From Algoriphagus formosus (GTDB taxonomy: Bacteria; Bacteroidota; Bacteroidia; Cytophagales; Cyclobacteriaceae), in assembly GCF_002807035.1 (NCBI RefSeq), contig NZ_NIUC01000002.1, positions 1,703,267-1,767,266 on the forward strand: a stretch of 64,000 bases of DNA. The letters are read 5' to 3'. The notes beneath the pieces are model-generated. The model did no database searches. It saw only the letters and a program-made list of their open reading frames with translations, and was not told the DNA's origin. This document shows, one piece after another, positions 53,992 to 63,619 of the stretch. The translations under genes were made by a program, and so were the position numbers. Position 1 is the stretch's first letter. Each line of letters starts with the position of its first letter.

Positions 53992-56055
53992 TTAGGTGAA
54001 TTTCACTACCATCATCGAGTAATCGTCATCGATAAGCCCATTTCCACCGACAAAATTGTGGAGCGTATCGATTAAAATAGCTTGAATTTCTTTTGGAGTT
54101 AGAGAATGATTGATTTCCAACAGGCTTCTGGCTCTTTCGAAGCCAAATTGCATGGCTTTTTGATTTTTAGCTTCAATGATTCCGTCTGTGAAAAGCACCA
54201 TTACGTCTCCTTCGTGATAGGTAAATTCTTTTTGATCAACGTGCTTTTCATATTGCATGTTTCTTAAAATTCCCAATCCTAGCCCCCCGGATTCCAAATA
54301 GGTGGCTTTTTGACTCTTGGCATTGAAGTATAAGGTGGGCACGTGCCCAGCTCGAGCATAGCGAATGAGTTTTTGAGAGGTGTTGATTTCAAAGACTGAT
54401 GCCGTGATGAAGTGATTTCTCTCCAGACATTTGCTGAGTGCAGCATTGGATCTGATCATAAACTCGCCTGGGCTGAGGTTGAGCTGAATCAAACTCTGAA
54501 AGACTCCTTTCATCTGAGCCATGTGGAAAGCGGCAGAGGTTCCTTTTCCTGATACATCACCAATAATCAGGACATATCGGTCCTCAGCTTGCTGAAAAGT
54601 GTCATAGTAATCACCTCCAACTTCATCAGCAGCATTGGAATAAGCACAGATTTCAAATGAACTGTGATGATCCAGCCGATCAGGAAGCAATGCCTTTTGT
54701 ACGCGCTGTGCAATTTTTAGTTCCTCTTGGTAGCGTTCGTTTTCGATGGCTTGGTTGAGGAGGCGGTGGTTTTCTACAGCAATACTTGCCTGTCGGGCAA
54801 ATGTGCTGATGATATTGATCATTTCTTTGTTGAAACCATCCTTGATCTCTTTGCAGAGCACCATTCGGCCGATCACGGACTTGTTGATCACCAGAGGGAC
54901 CAAGAGAAGCGATTGGTATTTTCCTTTTTTGACTTTCAGGGAAAATGGTTCCAGAGTATCCGCTTTTTGACTGCTAGCCCATTCTTGAGCAGCTTGACTT
55001 GACTCTAAAGTGTCGGATAGTTCTTGAAGTTCTTCTTTTTCAATCCATCGAACCTGTGTAATCGACTCGTTTTTTTCAGACTGATACATCTCCAGCCAGG
55101 CTCCATCTGCAAATGATGCGCTCATCGAAGAATCCAAAAGGATATCGAGCACATTTTCTTCGTTTTCTTCGGGCTGAATCGACTGACTGAGCCGTTGAAA
55201 ATTGATGGCTTCCGTGAGCTTTTGCTCAAATACCGAAGAAGTCGGGAGGTTGAACAGTGTCACCAAAAAGCTGAAAAGAGAATAAATAAATACGAAGACG
55301 TAAAGCGCAATAAGGAAAAGATTATCAAGTAGGTTAATCGGATAGATTTGCCGCTCGCCTGACAAAGCATTTGCCTGTAGGAAAAGATAAATAGAGGTCA
55401 AAAGAATTACCGAAAGGAAAAGAAGAGATTTCCATTTTTCCTTGTATGTCAGGTAAGGAATCCATTTTAGATTCACAGATAAAAACCCGCCTAAAATTGT
55501 CAGGATGACAAAGGCAAAAATAAAACTGTAGCCAAAGGTGTCTTGGGTGAAATAAACAAAAAACATCGCGATGAGCAGACCGATCTCGAAGGTTTGCCAT
55601 TGCTGCACGACCTTTTTTGTCTTTTGGTACAGGATGAGTTTTTTCCAGAGTAAAGTCGTGGAAATCAAAAAGACCGTGATCAGGGCAAAATGGACGTGAT
55701 AAAAGAAGTTTTTGAGAAAAGGCTCCTCAGCAAGATTCGAATCACCCAAGAAAAGGTAAAAGAGCTGAATGATCAGAAAGGCTGCTGAAGCAAAAATACC
55801 CGTGGAGGCGGATCGCCAAATGAGATTCAAAAACTCATTGTTGGCATTTTGCTGAAAATTGCGAGTGTAAAAGCTATAAACCGATAGAAAGAATAGAATC
55901 TCCAGGGTCCAGGTCACTGCAGGAGCAATTCCGGAGTTGAGATTATTGATCTCTCCGAAAAGCCGGACTAAATCCACAAATAGCAGAGACAGCCATATCA
56001 AAATGGATAGTAGCAGGCTAAGCCTTCCGATATGTACTGAGGGCAGCTTGATCAT
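53992..56055 (-). CDS. Membrane-anchored GAF/PP2C (SpoIIE-type) serine phosphatase
   Basis: A 687-residue sensor phosphatase. The first about 270 residues hold seven or eight hydrophobic segments, residues about 285-440 look like a GAF domain, and about 455-687 form the SpoIIE/RsbU phosphatase (SNAADEVGGDYYDT, IGDVSGKGTSAA, DVMVLFTDGIIEAKN, DDDYSMMVV), with the metal-binding Asp residues intact. It should dephosphorylate the STAS protein encoded next. What it senses through the membrane domain is unknown. Confidence 0.92.
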   Translation of the reverse strand: MIKLPSVHIGRLSLLLSILIWLSLLFVDLVRLFGEINNLNSGIAPAVTWTLEILFFLSVYSFYTRNFQQNANNEFLNLIWRSASTGIFASAAFLIIQLFYLFLGDSNLAEEPFLKNFFYHVHFALITVFLISTTLLWKKLILYQKTKKVVQQWQTFEIGLLIAMFFVYFTQDTFGYSFIFAFVILTILGGFLSVNLKWIPYLTYKEKWKSLLFLSVILLTSIYLFLQANALSGERQIYPINLLDNLFLIALYVFVFIYSLFSFLVTLFNLPTSSVFEQKLTEAINFQRLSQSIQPEENEENVLDILLDSSMSASFADGAWLEMYQSEKNESITQVRWIEKEELQELSDTLESSQAAQEWASSQKADTLEPFSLKVKKGKYQSLLLVPLVINKSVIGRMVLCKEIKDGFNKEMINIISTFARQASIAVENHRLLNQAIENERYQEELKIAQRVQKALLPDRLDHHSSFEICAYSNAADEVGGDYYDTFQQAEDRYVLIIGDVSGKGTSAAFHMAQMKGVFQSLIQLNLSPGEFMIRSNAALSKCLERNHFITASVFEINTSQKLIRYARAGHVPTLYFNAKSQKATYLESGGLGLGILRNMQYEKHVDQKEFTYHEGDVMVLFTDGIIEAKNQKAMQFGFERARSLLEINHSLTPKEIQAILIDTLHNFVGGNGLIDDDYSMMVVKFT

Positions 56056-56160
56056 GGAATTGCTATCCCAATATTACTCAAAGGGATTGGAAAAATAGTG
56101 CTAAGGCGCTTTTTGGTAACTCTCGTTTTGTTAAAAAATTATAAGAGGCTTCTAAAATTT

Positions 56161-56466
56161 TTACAGGCAAACCAGGTCTTCAATCACATCTGCGCCATAT
56201 CTCTCCTCGATTAGGCGGAGAATTTTACTCTTATTCATTTGGATTTCTCTTTTTACCGGGCCTGAGGTGATTTTCACAAAGAGTTTTTTATCCCGGATGA
56301 AAACAGACTGCGTACGATCTCCGATGGTTTTCCCTACCAAGCTACTCCAATCGTGAATCAATGATTTTTCGCGGAACTTACCCTCAAGTCTGTAGGCTTT
56401 CAGAAGTTCCTGAAAGGCTTCCTCCAACGGAGCGGCATCTTTTTTTCTTCCTGTGAAATTATTCAT
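56161..56466 (-). CDS. DUF721 protein
   Basis: A 101-residue protein of the DUF721 (DciA-like) type: a helix LEEAFQELLKAYRLEGKF, SLVGKTIGDRTQSVFI and the basic ITSGPVKREIQMNKSKIL strand-helix. DciA proteins load the replicative helicase; whether this short version does so is uncertain. It lies 3 bp downstream of hemW. Confidence 0.85.
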   Translation of the reverse strand: MNNFTGRKKDAAPLEEAFQELLKAYRLEGKFREKSLIHDWSSLVGKTIGDRTQSVFIRDKKLFVKITSGPVKREIQMNKSKILRLIEERYGADVIEDLVCL

Positions 56467-56469
56467 CGA

Positions 56470-57591
56470 TCAGTAAAATAATGATTGGGCAATGCTATCG
56501 GCTAATAGCTTCCCGGATTTGCTCAAAGATAGGCGATTTCCATTCCAAACCAGCCAGCCTTCCGATTCTAATTTTTCCAGATGGGAGCGTTTTTCCACCT
56601 TCAAATCTTTTCCATAGGTTGATTTGATCAAATCAAAATCAGCTCCCCAAGAAGTACGAAGAGCTGTAAGCAAGTATTCATTGAGCCGGTCGATTTCGTC
56701 CATAGGATCTTCCGTGTAGATAATCCTTTCATTTTGGATGCTCTTAAGATAAAGGGCATTATTCGAAGGGTTGAAACCTCGGTTTTTCCCATCAAAGGAA
56801 TGTGCTCCAGGTCCTAGTCCCAGGTAGGGCTCACCTTTCCAGTAACTGGAATTGTGGATAGATTCCTGACCGGGAAGGGCGAAATTGGAAATTTCATACT
56901 GAAGGTATCCTGCTCGCTCAGTTTTGATTTGTAGCATCTCAAATTGCTCTGCGACAAAGTCTTCCTCAGCTGGCTGGAATTTTCCTTTTTCGGTCCAATT
57001 GCCCAAGGCCGTCTTGGGTTCTACGGTCAAGGCATAGCAGGAGAGATGCCCGGGATTTTGGGCAATAGCAAGGCTTAGATCTTTTTCCCAAATCGAATGA
57101 TCGGCATGAGGAAAACCATAAATCAAATCCATGCTAAACTTTTTGAATCCTGCATTTCGAGCTCTCTGAATAGCTTGAATGGATTCTTCTGCAGAATGGG
57201 CACGATTGTAAAATGTCAATACCTCATCCTGAAAGCTCTGAATCCCCAAGCTGAGACGGTCTATTCCCAACTTTTGCCACTGATCCAGCTTAGCTTCTGT
57301 CAGGTCGTCTGGATTAGCTTCCAGTGTCACTTCCTGAAGATCTAGGGTGAAATTATCTTTGATTTTATCAAAAATCTCCTTCAACCAATTAGGCTCGGCT
57401 AGGGAAGGAGTTCCTCCTCCCAGATAAATAGTCTGGATCGTTTCGCCTTGCAAAAATTCTTTTCTCAACTCAACCTCATGAGCTATCTGCCGGAGCATCT
57501 CCTCAAAGCGGCTTGTGTTGGTGCTAAAGTGAAAGTCACAATAGTGACAGGCCTGCTTGCAAAAGGGGATATGAATGTAAATTCCAGCCAA
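56470..57591 (-). CDS. hemW: Radical SAM heme chaperone HemW
   Basis: The 373-residue radical SAM protein starts at a TTG (57591) with AGIYIHIPFCKQACHYCDF, which contains the CxxxCxxC cluster motif, then GGGTPSL, and a C-terminal HemW domain. It belongs to the HemN/HemW family; the fourth Cys after CDF that marks HemN is absent, favouring HemW. It diverges from the BamA/TamA-like gene. Confidence 0.93.
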   Translation of the reverse strand: MAGIYIHIPFCKQACHYCDFHFSTNTSRFEEMLRQIAHEVELRKEFLQGETIQTIYLGGGTPSLAEPNWLKEIFDKIKDNFTLDLQEVTLEANPDDLTEAKLDQWQKLGIDRLSLGIQSFQDEVLTFYNRAHSAEESIQAIQRARNAGFKKFSMDLIYGFPHADHSIWEKDLSLAIAQNPGHLSCYALTVEPKTALGNWTEKGKFQPAEEDFVAEQFEMLQIKTERAGYLQYEISNFALPGQESIHNSSYWKGEPYLGLGPGAHSFDGKNRGFNPSNNALYLKSIQNERIIYTEDPMDEIDRLNEYLLTALRTSWGADFDLIKSTYGKDLKVEKRSHLEKLESEGWLVWNGNRLSLSKSGKLLADSIAQSLFY

Positions 57592-57611
57592 ATTGATTAG
57601 GTTTAATTCTG

Positions 57612-57619
57612 CAAATATA
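57612..57619 (-). promoter_or_regulatory. Candidate -7 box for hemW
   Basis: Minus-strand TAtaTTTG, an exact -7 match about 20 bp before the TTG start of hemW. No -33 TTG at suitable spacing. It falls in the zone where the divergent plus-strand gene has alternative starts (TTG 57593, GTG 57638). Confidence 0.45.
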
Positions 57620-57637
57620 AGTGTTTCAATTCCCGCT

Positions 57638-59344
57638 GTGTTTATTCGTCAGTTTCTGATTCTGCTACTTTCCTTTTGGCTGCTTGGCCCCATCCAGGCC
57701 CAAACCAACTTTTGGTTGGGTTGGCAGGGAGCTAATGAAAAAACTGACGTAAGATGGCAAGCCTTCGGGGACTCACTCGGTAGAAAAGTAGCCATTGATT
57801 CTGCCTTAAGTAACCTTCGATCGAATGGGTATTTGGGAGCCTCTATTGATCGGCTTGAAGAATCTGGGGATTCGCTTTGGGTTGAGATTTATGAAGGTCC
57901 AAAGATTGATCGAGTAGCACTTTCATCCAAAAGCCTTCCACCACAGTGGCGAGAAGATTTGGAGAAAAAGGGGGCTCTTTCCTTTCAGGAGGTCAATAGT
58001 TTTTTTGGGGAAGTGCTTGATTGGGCAGACGAGACAGGTTATCCATTTGCCTCCCTTCAATTAGACAGCCTCAATCGCGATGGAGACCAAGTTTTTGGAC
58101 AGGTCGATTTCCAAAGTGGGCCTTTGATTCTTTGGGATAGCGTTCAGATTGAAGGCAATTCGGTGACCAAGAAGACTTATTTACAGCGTTTGACGGGAAT
58201 TCATCCCGGCGATCCATTTTCACAGAAGGATATTGAACGCTCTCTTACTACTATTCGTCGCAGTCCGTATTTTCGACTTCAGGGACAGCCTCGGGTTGAT
58301 TTTAGACTTCAAAAAGCCAGTCCTGCCTTCCGGCTTGAAGACCGTAAAGCTAATGTCCTGGATGGTATTTTGGGAGTTTTGCCCAATGAAAACGAGCCTG
58401 GCAAAGTGCTTGTCACTGGGCAGCTTGATTTGGCGCTGTATCATCTAGGTGGAAAGGGACGAGATGTGGAACTACACTGGCAGCGATTCAATGAATTGAC
58501 CCAAAGTTTGAGCCTCAGAGCAAAAGAGTCATTTATTTTTGGCTCTCGCCTGGATGTGTCGGGAGAGTTTAGTCTGCTCAAGCAGGACACAAGCTTTGTC
58601 AATAGGAAGTTGGGATTACGCTTTGGCTACCGGAGTACAAATTGGTTGTATTTTGATTTTTTCGTGAGAAGGCAAGCCGGTGATTTGATCAGTACGGTGG
58701 CCTTTTCAGAGGTGGAGGTATTGCCTGAATTGGCAGACTTCCGATGGACAGAATATGGTATTAATGCACGAATGGACTGGCTGGACGATGCGATTTCCCC
58801 ACGGAAAGGAGGCATGATTCAGTTGACTTTTTCGGCAGGAAACAAGGAGATTTTACAAAACACGGGAATTCCACCGGTGGCATACGAGGGGATAGACCTG
58901 AGAACCCCACAGTATGCTTTATCAGGTTTTGGGGAAAAGCATGTATTTATCACGAAAAACTGGGGCTTGTATTTCAGGGGTGCTGCTGGTTTGATTCGTA
59001 ATGAAAACCTTTTTCAAAATGATCTTTATCGACTCGGAGGATTGCAAAGTATTCGGGGGTTTAATGAAAATTTCTTTTTTGCCAGAGATTATTTTTACCT
59101 GAATGCTGAGCCACGACTCTTTTTTGGTGCAAATAGTTTCCTTTTTCTCTTTTCCGATTTTGGCTTCATCGAAAACCCGTATTTTGCAGCACCAAATATT
59201 CAGCCGTTTTCACTTGGTGCTGGCCTGAATCTTGAGACGGGAAATGGGATCTTTAGATTTGTCTACGCGGTGGGCAAAACCCAAGAACAACCACTTTCTT
59301 TACAATTTTCAAAAATTCACTTCGGATATATCGTTCAGTTTTGA
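57638..59344 (+). CDS. BamA/TamA-family outer membrane protein
   Basis: An Omp85-type protein. I choose the GTG at 57638, which gives 568 residues with a clean signal peptide (FIRQFLILLLSFWLL ending IQAQ); TTG 57593 is the alternative. After it come short POTRA-like units (VQIEGNSVTKKTYLQRLTG, about residues 180-210) and a C-terminal barrel with GGLQSIRGFNENFF near residue 470 in the VRGF-type loop motif, ending with an aromatic-rich strand (HFGYIVQF). It is smaller than BamA (904) and likely acts in substrate-specific assembly or as TamA-like. DUF4271 follows by 3 bp. Confidence 0.85.
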   Translation: MFIRQFLILLLSFWLLGPIQAQTNFWLGWQGANEKTDVRWQAFGDSLGRKVAIDSALSNLRSNGYLGASIDRLEESGDSLWVEIYEGPKIDRVALSSKSLPPQWREDLEKKGALSFQEVNSFFGEVLDWADETGYPFASLQLDSLNRDGDQVFGQVDFQSGPLILWDSVQIEGNSVTKKTYLQRLTGIHPGDPFSQKDIERSLTTIRRSPYFRLQGQPRVDFRLQKASPAFRLEDRKANVLDGILGVLPNENEPGKVLVTGQLDLALYHLGGKGRDVELHWQRFNELTQSLSLRAKESFIFGSRLDVSGEFSLLKQDTSFVNRKLGLRFGYRSTNWLYFDFFVRRQAGDLISTVAFSEVEVLPELADFRWTEYGINARMDWLDDAISPRKGGMIQLTFSAGNKEILQNTGIPPVAYEGIDLRTPQYALSGFGEKHVFITKNWGLYFRGAAGLIRNENLFQNDLYRLGGLQSIRGFNENFFFARDYFYLNAEPRLFFGANSFLFLFSDFGFIENPYFAAPNIQPFSLGAGLNLETGNGIFRFVYAVGKTQEQPLSLQFSKIHFGYIVQF

Positions 59345-59347
59345 AAC

Positions 59348-60466
59348 ATGCTTAAAAAAGGTCTTTTACTTTTTCTCTTCAGTTTATGTTTTTTGATTAC
59401 CTCTCATGGGCAGGTTTTAGAAGAGTACAGTAATGATTGGGAGGAAAACTTGGTGAAAAACTGGTTTTCTTCAAGCGATCAATTAAGTCAATGGATCGAT
59501 ATCAGGCAGTTTCCGGAGGCCTACCTGGTGATGCAGATTCCGGGGGAGACCATGGTTTTTGCGGGAGAGAGGCTTTGGTTTTATGCAGAGCAGGATACTT
59601 TACTTAGTAGAAAGGTAAAAGATTATCAACTGGAATTTGGTGTAGATTCCCTACAAATTCGACTTTTGGGAGACCAACTGGTGAAGGCTCAGGCTCTTTT
59701 GGAGAAGCGCTTAAACCCAACTTTTACAGTAGAGCAAGAGAAAGAGACAGCTGGTCCTAGTTTGGTTGAGAGAGATTTTGAGAGGCAGTCGGTCCGTGAT
59801 TTTTTTATTATTGCTTTGTTGATTTGTTTATTCCTATTAGCCGGCTACAGACAAGCATATCCCTACGTGTTTTTCTCAGTTTTGAGCCCCAAGGGATTGG
59901 TTACGGCTGAGGATTTTTCTGAAGGAAGCAGTCTTCAAAAGTTCTTCTCCTTTGATGTCCTACTGTTTGTTTTGATTGTCAATATTCTTGCAGCACTATC
60001 GGGTGTTTTTGGGTTGATTTTTTTTAGACAAGATCTAATCTATGCCTGGAGCGACGGGACTGCTTTGGATTTGCTGTTGATTTGGATGGTAGGGGCTATG
60101 TTTATATTTGGTCTGACGGTCTTGAAGTTTGTGGGTATTCGAATCACGGCTTTCGTGTTTGATTTGGGGAGAATGGAGTTTTCTCATTTTTTCTATTTGC
60201 TGAGGCTCATTGTTTGGGTAAATCTGGTTTTTCTACTAGTGATATTCTTTTATTTGATGAATACATTTTCACAGGTGGAGACTTTTCTGATGACGTTCTA
60301 TGAAGTGTTTTTCTGGATGTATTTGGTTGGAATTGCTTTTTTGTTTCTATCCATGATGAATAAACTGTCCTTTAAGAAATACCATTTATTTACTTACCTT
60401 TGCATCGCAGAACTGGTTCCGTTCCTGATTCTTGTAAAGTGGATCATGGATTTCGGTCAATATTAA
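59348..60466 (+). CDS. DUF4271 membrane protein
   Basis: A 372-residue protein with a signal peptide (to about residue 21, ending SHGQ), an exported N-terminal part and six to seven hydrophobic segments in the C-terminal half (about 150-370), as in the Bacteroidota DUF4271 family. It sits between the Omp85 gene (3 bp) and hemD (24 bp). The function is not established. Confidence 0.85.
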   Translation: MLKKGLLLFLFSLCFLITSHGQVLEEYSNDWEENLVKNWFSSSDQLSQWIDIRQFPEAYLVMQIPGETMVFAGERLWFYAEQDTLLSRKVKDYQLEFGVDSLQIRLLGDQLVKAQALLEKRLNPTFTVEQEKETAGPSLVERDFERQSVRDFFIIALLICLFLLAGYRQAYPYVFFSVLSPKGLVTAEDFSEGSSLQKFFSFDVLLFVLIVNILAALSGVFGLIFFRQDLIYAWSDGTALDLLLIWMVGAMFIFGLTVLKFVGIRITAFVFDLGRMEFSHFFYLLRLIVWVNLVFLLVIFFYLMNTFSQVETFLMTFYEVFFWMYLVGIAFLFLSMMNKLSFKKYHLFTYLCIAELVPFLILVKWIMDFGQY

Positions 60467-60490
60467 ACCAAAACATAAAGGAAAAGAAGC

Positions 60491-61264
60491 ATGAGTGCAG
60501 CTACGAAGGACCGGCTAAGACCCGTGAAAAGTATTCTTGTCTCCCAACCAAAACCTACCAACGATAATTCTCCCTATTTTCAGCTTGCTGAGAAGTACAA
60601 TCTCAAGATAGACTTTAGGCAATTTATTGAGGTACAGCCTGTGTCCTCCAAGGATTTCAGAAAGCAAAAAATCGACATTTTGAAGCATACAGCGGTGATT
60701 TTCACTAGTCGCAATGCCATCGATCATTTCTTTGCGATTTGTAAAGATTTCAAAATTGAGATGCCGGCTGATATGAAATATTTTTGTATCTCCGATCAAA
60801 CTGCCCATTATCTGCAGAAGTACATTGTGATTCGGAAGCGAAAGCTTTTTGTAGGGACCAAAACAGCTCAAGATCTTTTTGATTACTTCAAAAAACATAA
60901 AAACGAGAAATATTTATTCCCTTGTTCTGATATCAGGAAGGATGATATTCCCGATTATTTGGCTAAAAATAATATTGACTTCACTGAAGCGATTATTTAT
61001 CATACGGTAGCTGCTGACCTTTCGGACCTGGCTGATGTGAAGTATGATATTTTGGCTTTTTTCAGTCCTTCAGGAATCAAATCTCTTAAGGTAAACTTCC
61101 CTGAATTCGAACAGGGTCCTACTCGAATCGCTGCATTTGGACCTACAACAGCCGAAGCAGTAAGAGAATTGGACTTGATTTTGGACATTGAAGCACCACT
61201 CCCAAATGCACCTAGCATGACCGGAGCCTTGGAGCTTTATATTAAAAAAGCGAATAATTTGTAA
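60491..61264 (+). CDS. hemD: Uroporphyrinogen-III synthase
   Basis: Cyclises hydroxymethylbilane in tetrapyrrole synthesis. The 257-residue protein has the two-lobed HemD fold by pattern: KSILVSQPKPT at the start, the hinge segments AVIFTSRNAIDHFF and DILAFFSPSGIKSL, and the late TRIAAFGPTTAEAVRE motif. HemD sequences are divergent, but these match. In this lineage it commonly precedes the porP/gldK genes, with no functional link known. Confidence 0.92.
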   Translation: MSAATKDRLRPVKSILVSQPKPTNDNSPYFQLAEKYNLKIDFRQFIEVQPVSSKDFRKQKIDILKHTAVIFTSRNAIDHFFAICKDFKIEMPADMKYFCISDQTAHYLQKYIVIRKRKLFVGTKTAQDLFDYFKKHKNEKYLFPCSDIRKDDIPDYLAKNNIDFTEAIIYHTVAADLSDLADVKYDILAFFSPSGIKSLKVNFPEFEQGPTRIAAFGPTTAEAVRELDLILDIEAPLPNAPSMTGALELYIKKANNL

Positions 61265-61340
61265 TAATCGGAATCAAAATCAGTGGTTTTTCAGTTAAAA
61301 TCCTTACAATAGTCCTTTGATCTGTAAAAACCACATATTG

Positions 61341-62318
61341 ATGACTTTAGGGTTTAGACGGAAATCCATTTTTACTACCATATTCTTGCTTTCGTTTCTC
61401 TTTTGGGGGAATGCATTTTCGCAGCAGGATGCGCAGTTTACACAATACATGTTTAATGGCATGTATTATAACCCGGCGTTTGCCGGTAAAGAAGGAGGAT
61501 ATAGGTTCTCTGCCCTGCATCGTTCACAATGGGCTAATTACACCACTTCCAGTGGAACAGGAGGTGCTCCTGTGACCCAACTATTGACGGCACAAGGCCG
61601 TCTTGATTCCAAAAATATCGGCTACGGACTTACCGTGGTGAATGATCAAATAGGTGCTACCGGTAACTTAGAGATTAACCTTCAGGGTAGCTATCACAAG
61701 CAAATCAATCGAACTACACTCAGTTTTGGGGCTTATGTTGGAATGTTTTCCAGCGCGATTGATTATGGCGAGCTAATTGTCGTCAATCCTGAGCCTAACT
61801 TGCCTAGTTCAGGTAAGGAAAATTCAATCAATCTCAATTTTGGAGCAGGCCTCTTATTGGATAGAGGGAATTATTATCTTGGATTGAGCAGTAGACATAT
61901 TAATCGTCCAAGTTTTGATTTCGGAGATGGAGGTTTTGCAAATCCATTAGAAAATCATTCCTATTTATTGGCTGGATATCGATTTAGGCCTATTGGGCAA
62001 TTTAGAATTGAGCCAAGTTTCTTGTTGAAATCTGTATCTTTCAATAATTTTTCTTATGATGTGAGCGTTATTGCTACCCATCAAAATAAGATTACAGGAG
62101 GGTTAGCGTTTAGAGGGGAGGAATCAGTTTCTGTAATTCTAGGATATTCCCTTCTGCCTGATAATTCCCTGACCTTGGGATATTCCTTTGATTTGGTGAT
62201 TAGTGGATTGGAAGCTAAGTCACCTACTAGCCATGAGTTGATGTTACGGTACAGATTGACCACAGTGACAAGGGAGGTAGAACGAGTGATTCAGAGGACG
62301 CCGAGATTCCGATTTTGA
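61341..62318 (+). CDS. PorP/SprF family type IX secretion outer membrane protein
   Basis: From the ATG at 61341 the protein has 325 residues; a TTG at 61317 is in frame but unlikely. A signal peptide (ending AFSQ) is followed by the family hallmark QDAQFTQYMFNGMYYNPAFAG and a beta-barrel-like body (GLSSRHINRPSFDFG). PorP/SprF proteins anchor or export T9SS surface proteins such as SprB-type adhesins. It lies upstream of gldK. Confidence 0.93.
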   Translation: MTLGFRRKSIFTTIFLLSFLFWGNAFSQQDAQFTQYMFNGMYYNPAFAGKEGGYRFSALHRSQWANYTTSSGTGGAPVTQLLTAQGRLDSKNIGYGLTVVNDQIGATGNLEINLQGSYHKQINRTTLSFGAYVGMFSSAIDYGELIVVNPEPNLPSSGKENSINLNFGAGLLLDRGNYYLGLSSRHINRPSFDFGDGGFANPLENHSYLLAGYRFRPIGQFRIEPSFLLKSVSFNNFSYDVSVIATHQNKITGGLAFRGEESVSVILGYSLLPDNSLTLGYSFDLVISGLEAKSPTSHELMLRYRLTTVTREVERVIQRTPRFRF

Positions 62319-62384
62319 TCAAAGGTCGGGTCGAATTAAAAGATAATTTGGCCAAAAAATAATGCTCTGAAAATTGGCAGGTTA

Positions 62385-62417
62385 TTTGCATAAATGTGGA
62401 AAATTCAGCTAAATTTC
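62385..62417 (+). promoter_or_regulatory. Candidate promoter of gldK-gldL
   Basis: TTTG (62385-62388) and TAaaTTTC (62410-62417, one mismatch to TAnnTTTG) are 21 bp apart, 48 bp before the gldK start. This would make the gld genes independent from the upstream porP/sprF-like gene. Confidence 0.45.
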
Positions 62418-62465
62418 GCCGATTGAGTAGTTTTTAAAATGGAAAATCATTTGATGATATAAAAA

Positions 62466-63569
62466 ATGTCATTTATGTATAAAAAAATTAATCTACGATT
62501 AGCAAGTGTAACATTAGGACTTGCTATAGCCACCATCCTACCGGGTTGTGGGCTCTTTAACAAAAAAGGTACAGCGAGTGAAAAACTCAACCGGCGAGGT
62601 GAAGTGACGGGGGTACCTAAAAGAGCCAATTGGCAACAAAACCTTCCCTACGATATGGTTCCTGTTAAGGCAGGTACTTTTTGGATGGGGCAATCTGACG
62701 AGGATATTGCTTTTTCGCAGTCTTCAATGAACAAGCAGATTACGATTTCTGAATTTTTTATGGATAAATACGAAGTGTCCAATAATAAGTATCGGCAGTT
62801 TTTAGAATCAGTAAAAAATGGAGAACTCACTTTTGGCACTCCAACAACTTTAAAAGAAGAACCACAATTTAATTATGAAGAGTTGAAACCTGATACGACC
62901 GTATGGTCTACAAGTTTTACTTTTCACTATGGTGATCCTTTGATGGAATTTTACTTTGATCATCCTGCATTTGACAACTATCCTGTGGTAGGTGTAACAT
63001 GGGATCAAGCTAAAAAGTACTGCGAGTGGAGAACTTACTACATGAATGCCAACGATGAGTACGACTTTGATATGCCTAGCTTCCGCCTACCAACTGAGGC
63101 AGAGTGGGAGTATGCAGCAAAAGGAGGAAAAGATGTTGCGAAGTATCCATGGGGTGGTCCTTATCTTAAAAACAAGCGTGGATGTCTGATGGCTAATTTC
63201 AAGCCTGGAAGAGGTAACTATATCGATGATGGATTTGCCTATACAGCTCCTGTTGATGTGTTTGCTCCAAATGGTTTTGGATTGCACAACATGTCAGGAA
63301 ATGTAGCAGAGTGGGTTCTTGATGCTTACTCTCCGACTTCCCGTACAGTGACATGGGACTTAGACCCTGTATATGATATTGAAACAGAGCCAAGAAAAGT
63401 AACTCGTGGCGGTAGCTGGAAAGATATCAATCACTATCTAGAAACTTCAACTCGTACTTACGAATATCAGGATGTGGCTCAGGCACACATTGGATTCCGT
63501 ACGGCGATGACATTCATCGGAAGATCTGGATCAATGGACGTAAAAACCAACCAAAGAAGAAGAAGATAA
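62466..63569 (+). CDS. gldK: Gliding motility/T9SS lipoprotein GldK
   Basis: Lipoprotein of the GldK/PorK ring that surrounds the T9SS translocon at the outer membrane. The 367-residue protein has a signal peptide with lipobox ILPGC (Cys about 28) and an FGE-sulfatase (SUMF1-like) domain (about 60-345): VPVKAGTFWMGQSDED, MDKYEVSNNKYRQF, FRLPTEAEWEYAAKGG, GLHNMSGNVAEWVLDAY and TRGGSWKD. The order gldK-gldL is the canonical start of gldKLMN. Confidence 0.97.
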   Translation: MSFMYKKINLRLASVTLGLAIATILPGCGLFNKKGTASEKLNRRGEVTGVPKRANWQQNLPYDMVPVKAGTFWMGQSDEDIAFSQSSMNKQITISEFFMDKYEVSNNKYRQFLESVKNGELTFGTPTTLKEEPQFNYEELKPDTTVWSTSFTFHYGDPLMEFYFDHPAFDNYPVVGVTWDQAKKYCEWRTYYMNANDEYDFDMPSFRLPTEAEWEYAAKGGKDVAKYPWGGPYLKNKRGCLMANFKPGRGNYIDDGFAYTAPVDVFAPNGFGLHNMSGNVAEWVLDAYSPTSRTVTWDLDPVYDIETEPRKVTRGGSWKDINHYLETSTRTYEYQDVAQAHIGFRTAMTFIGRSGSMDVKTNQRRRR

Positions 63570-63619
63570 TTCCTATTCTAAACCTTAAAAAACCATAACC
63601 TTAATTCTAACAAACAACA

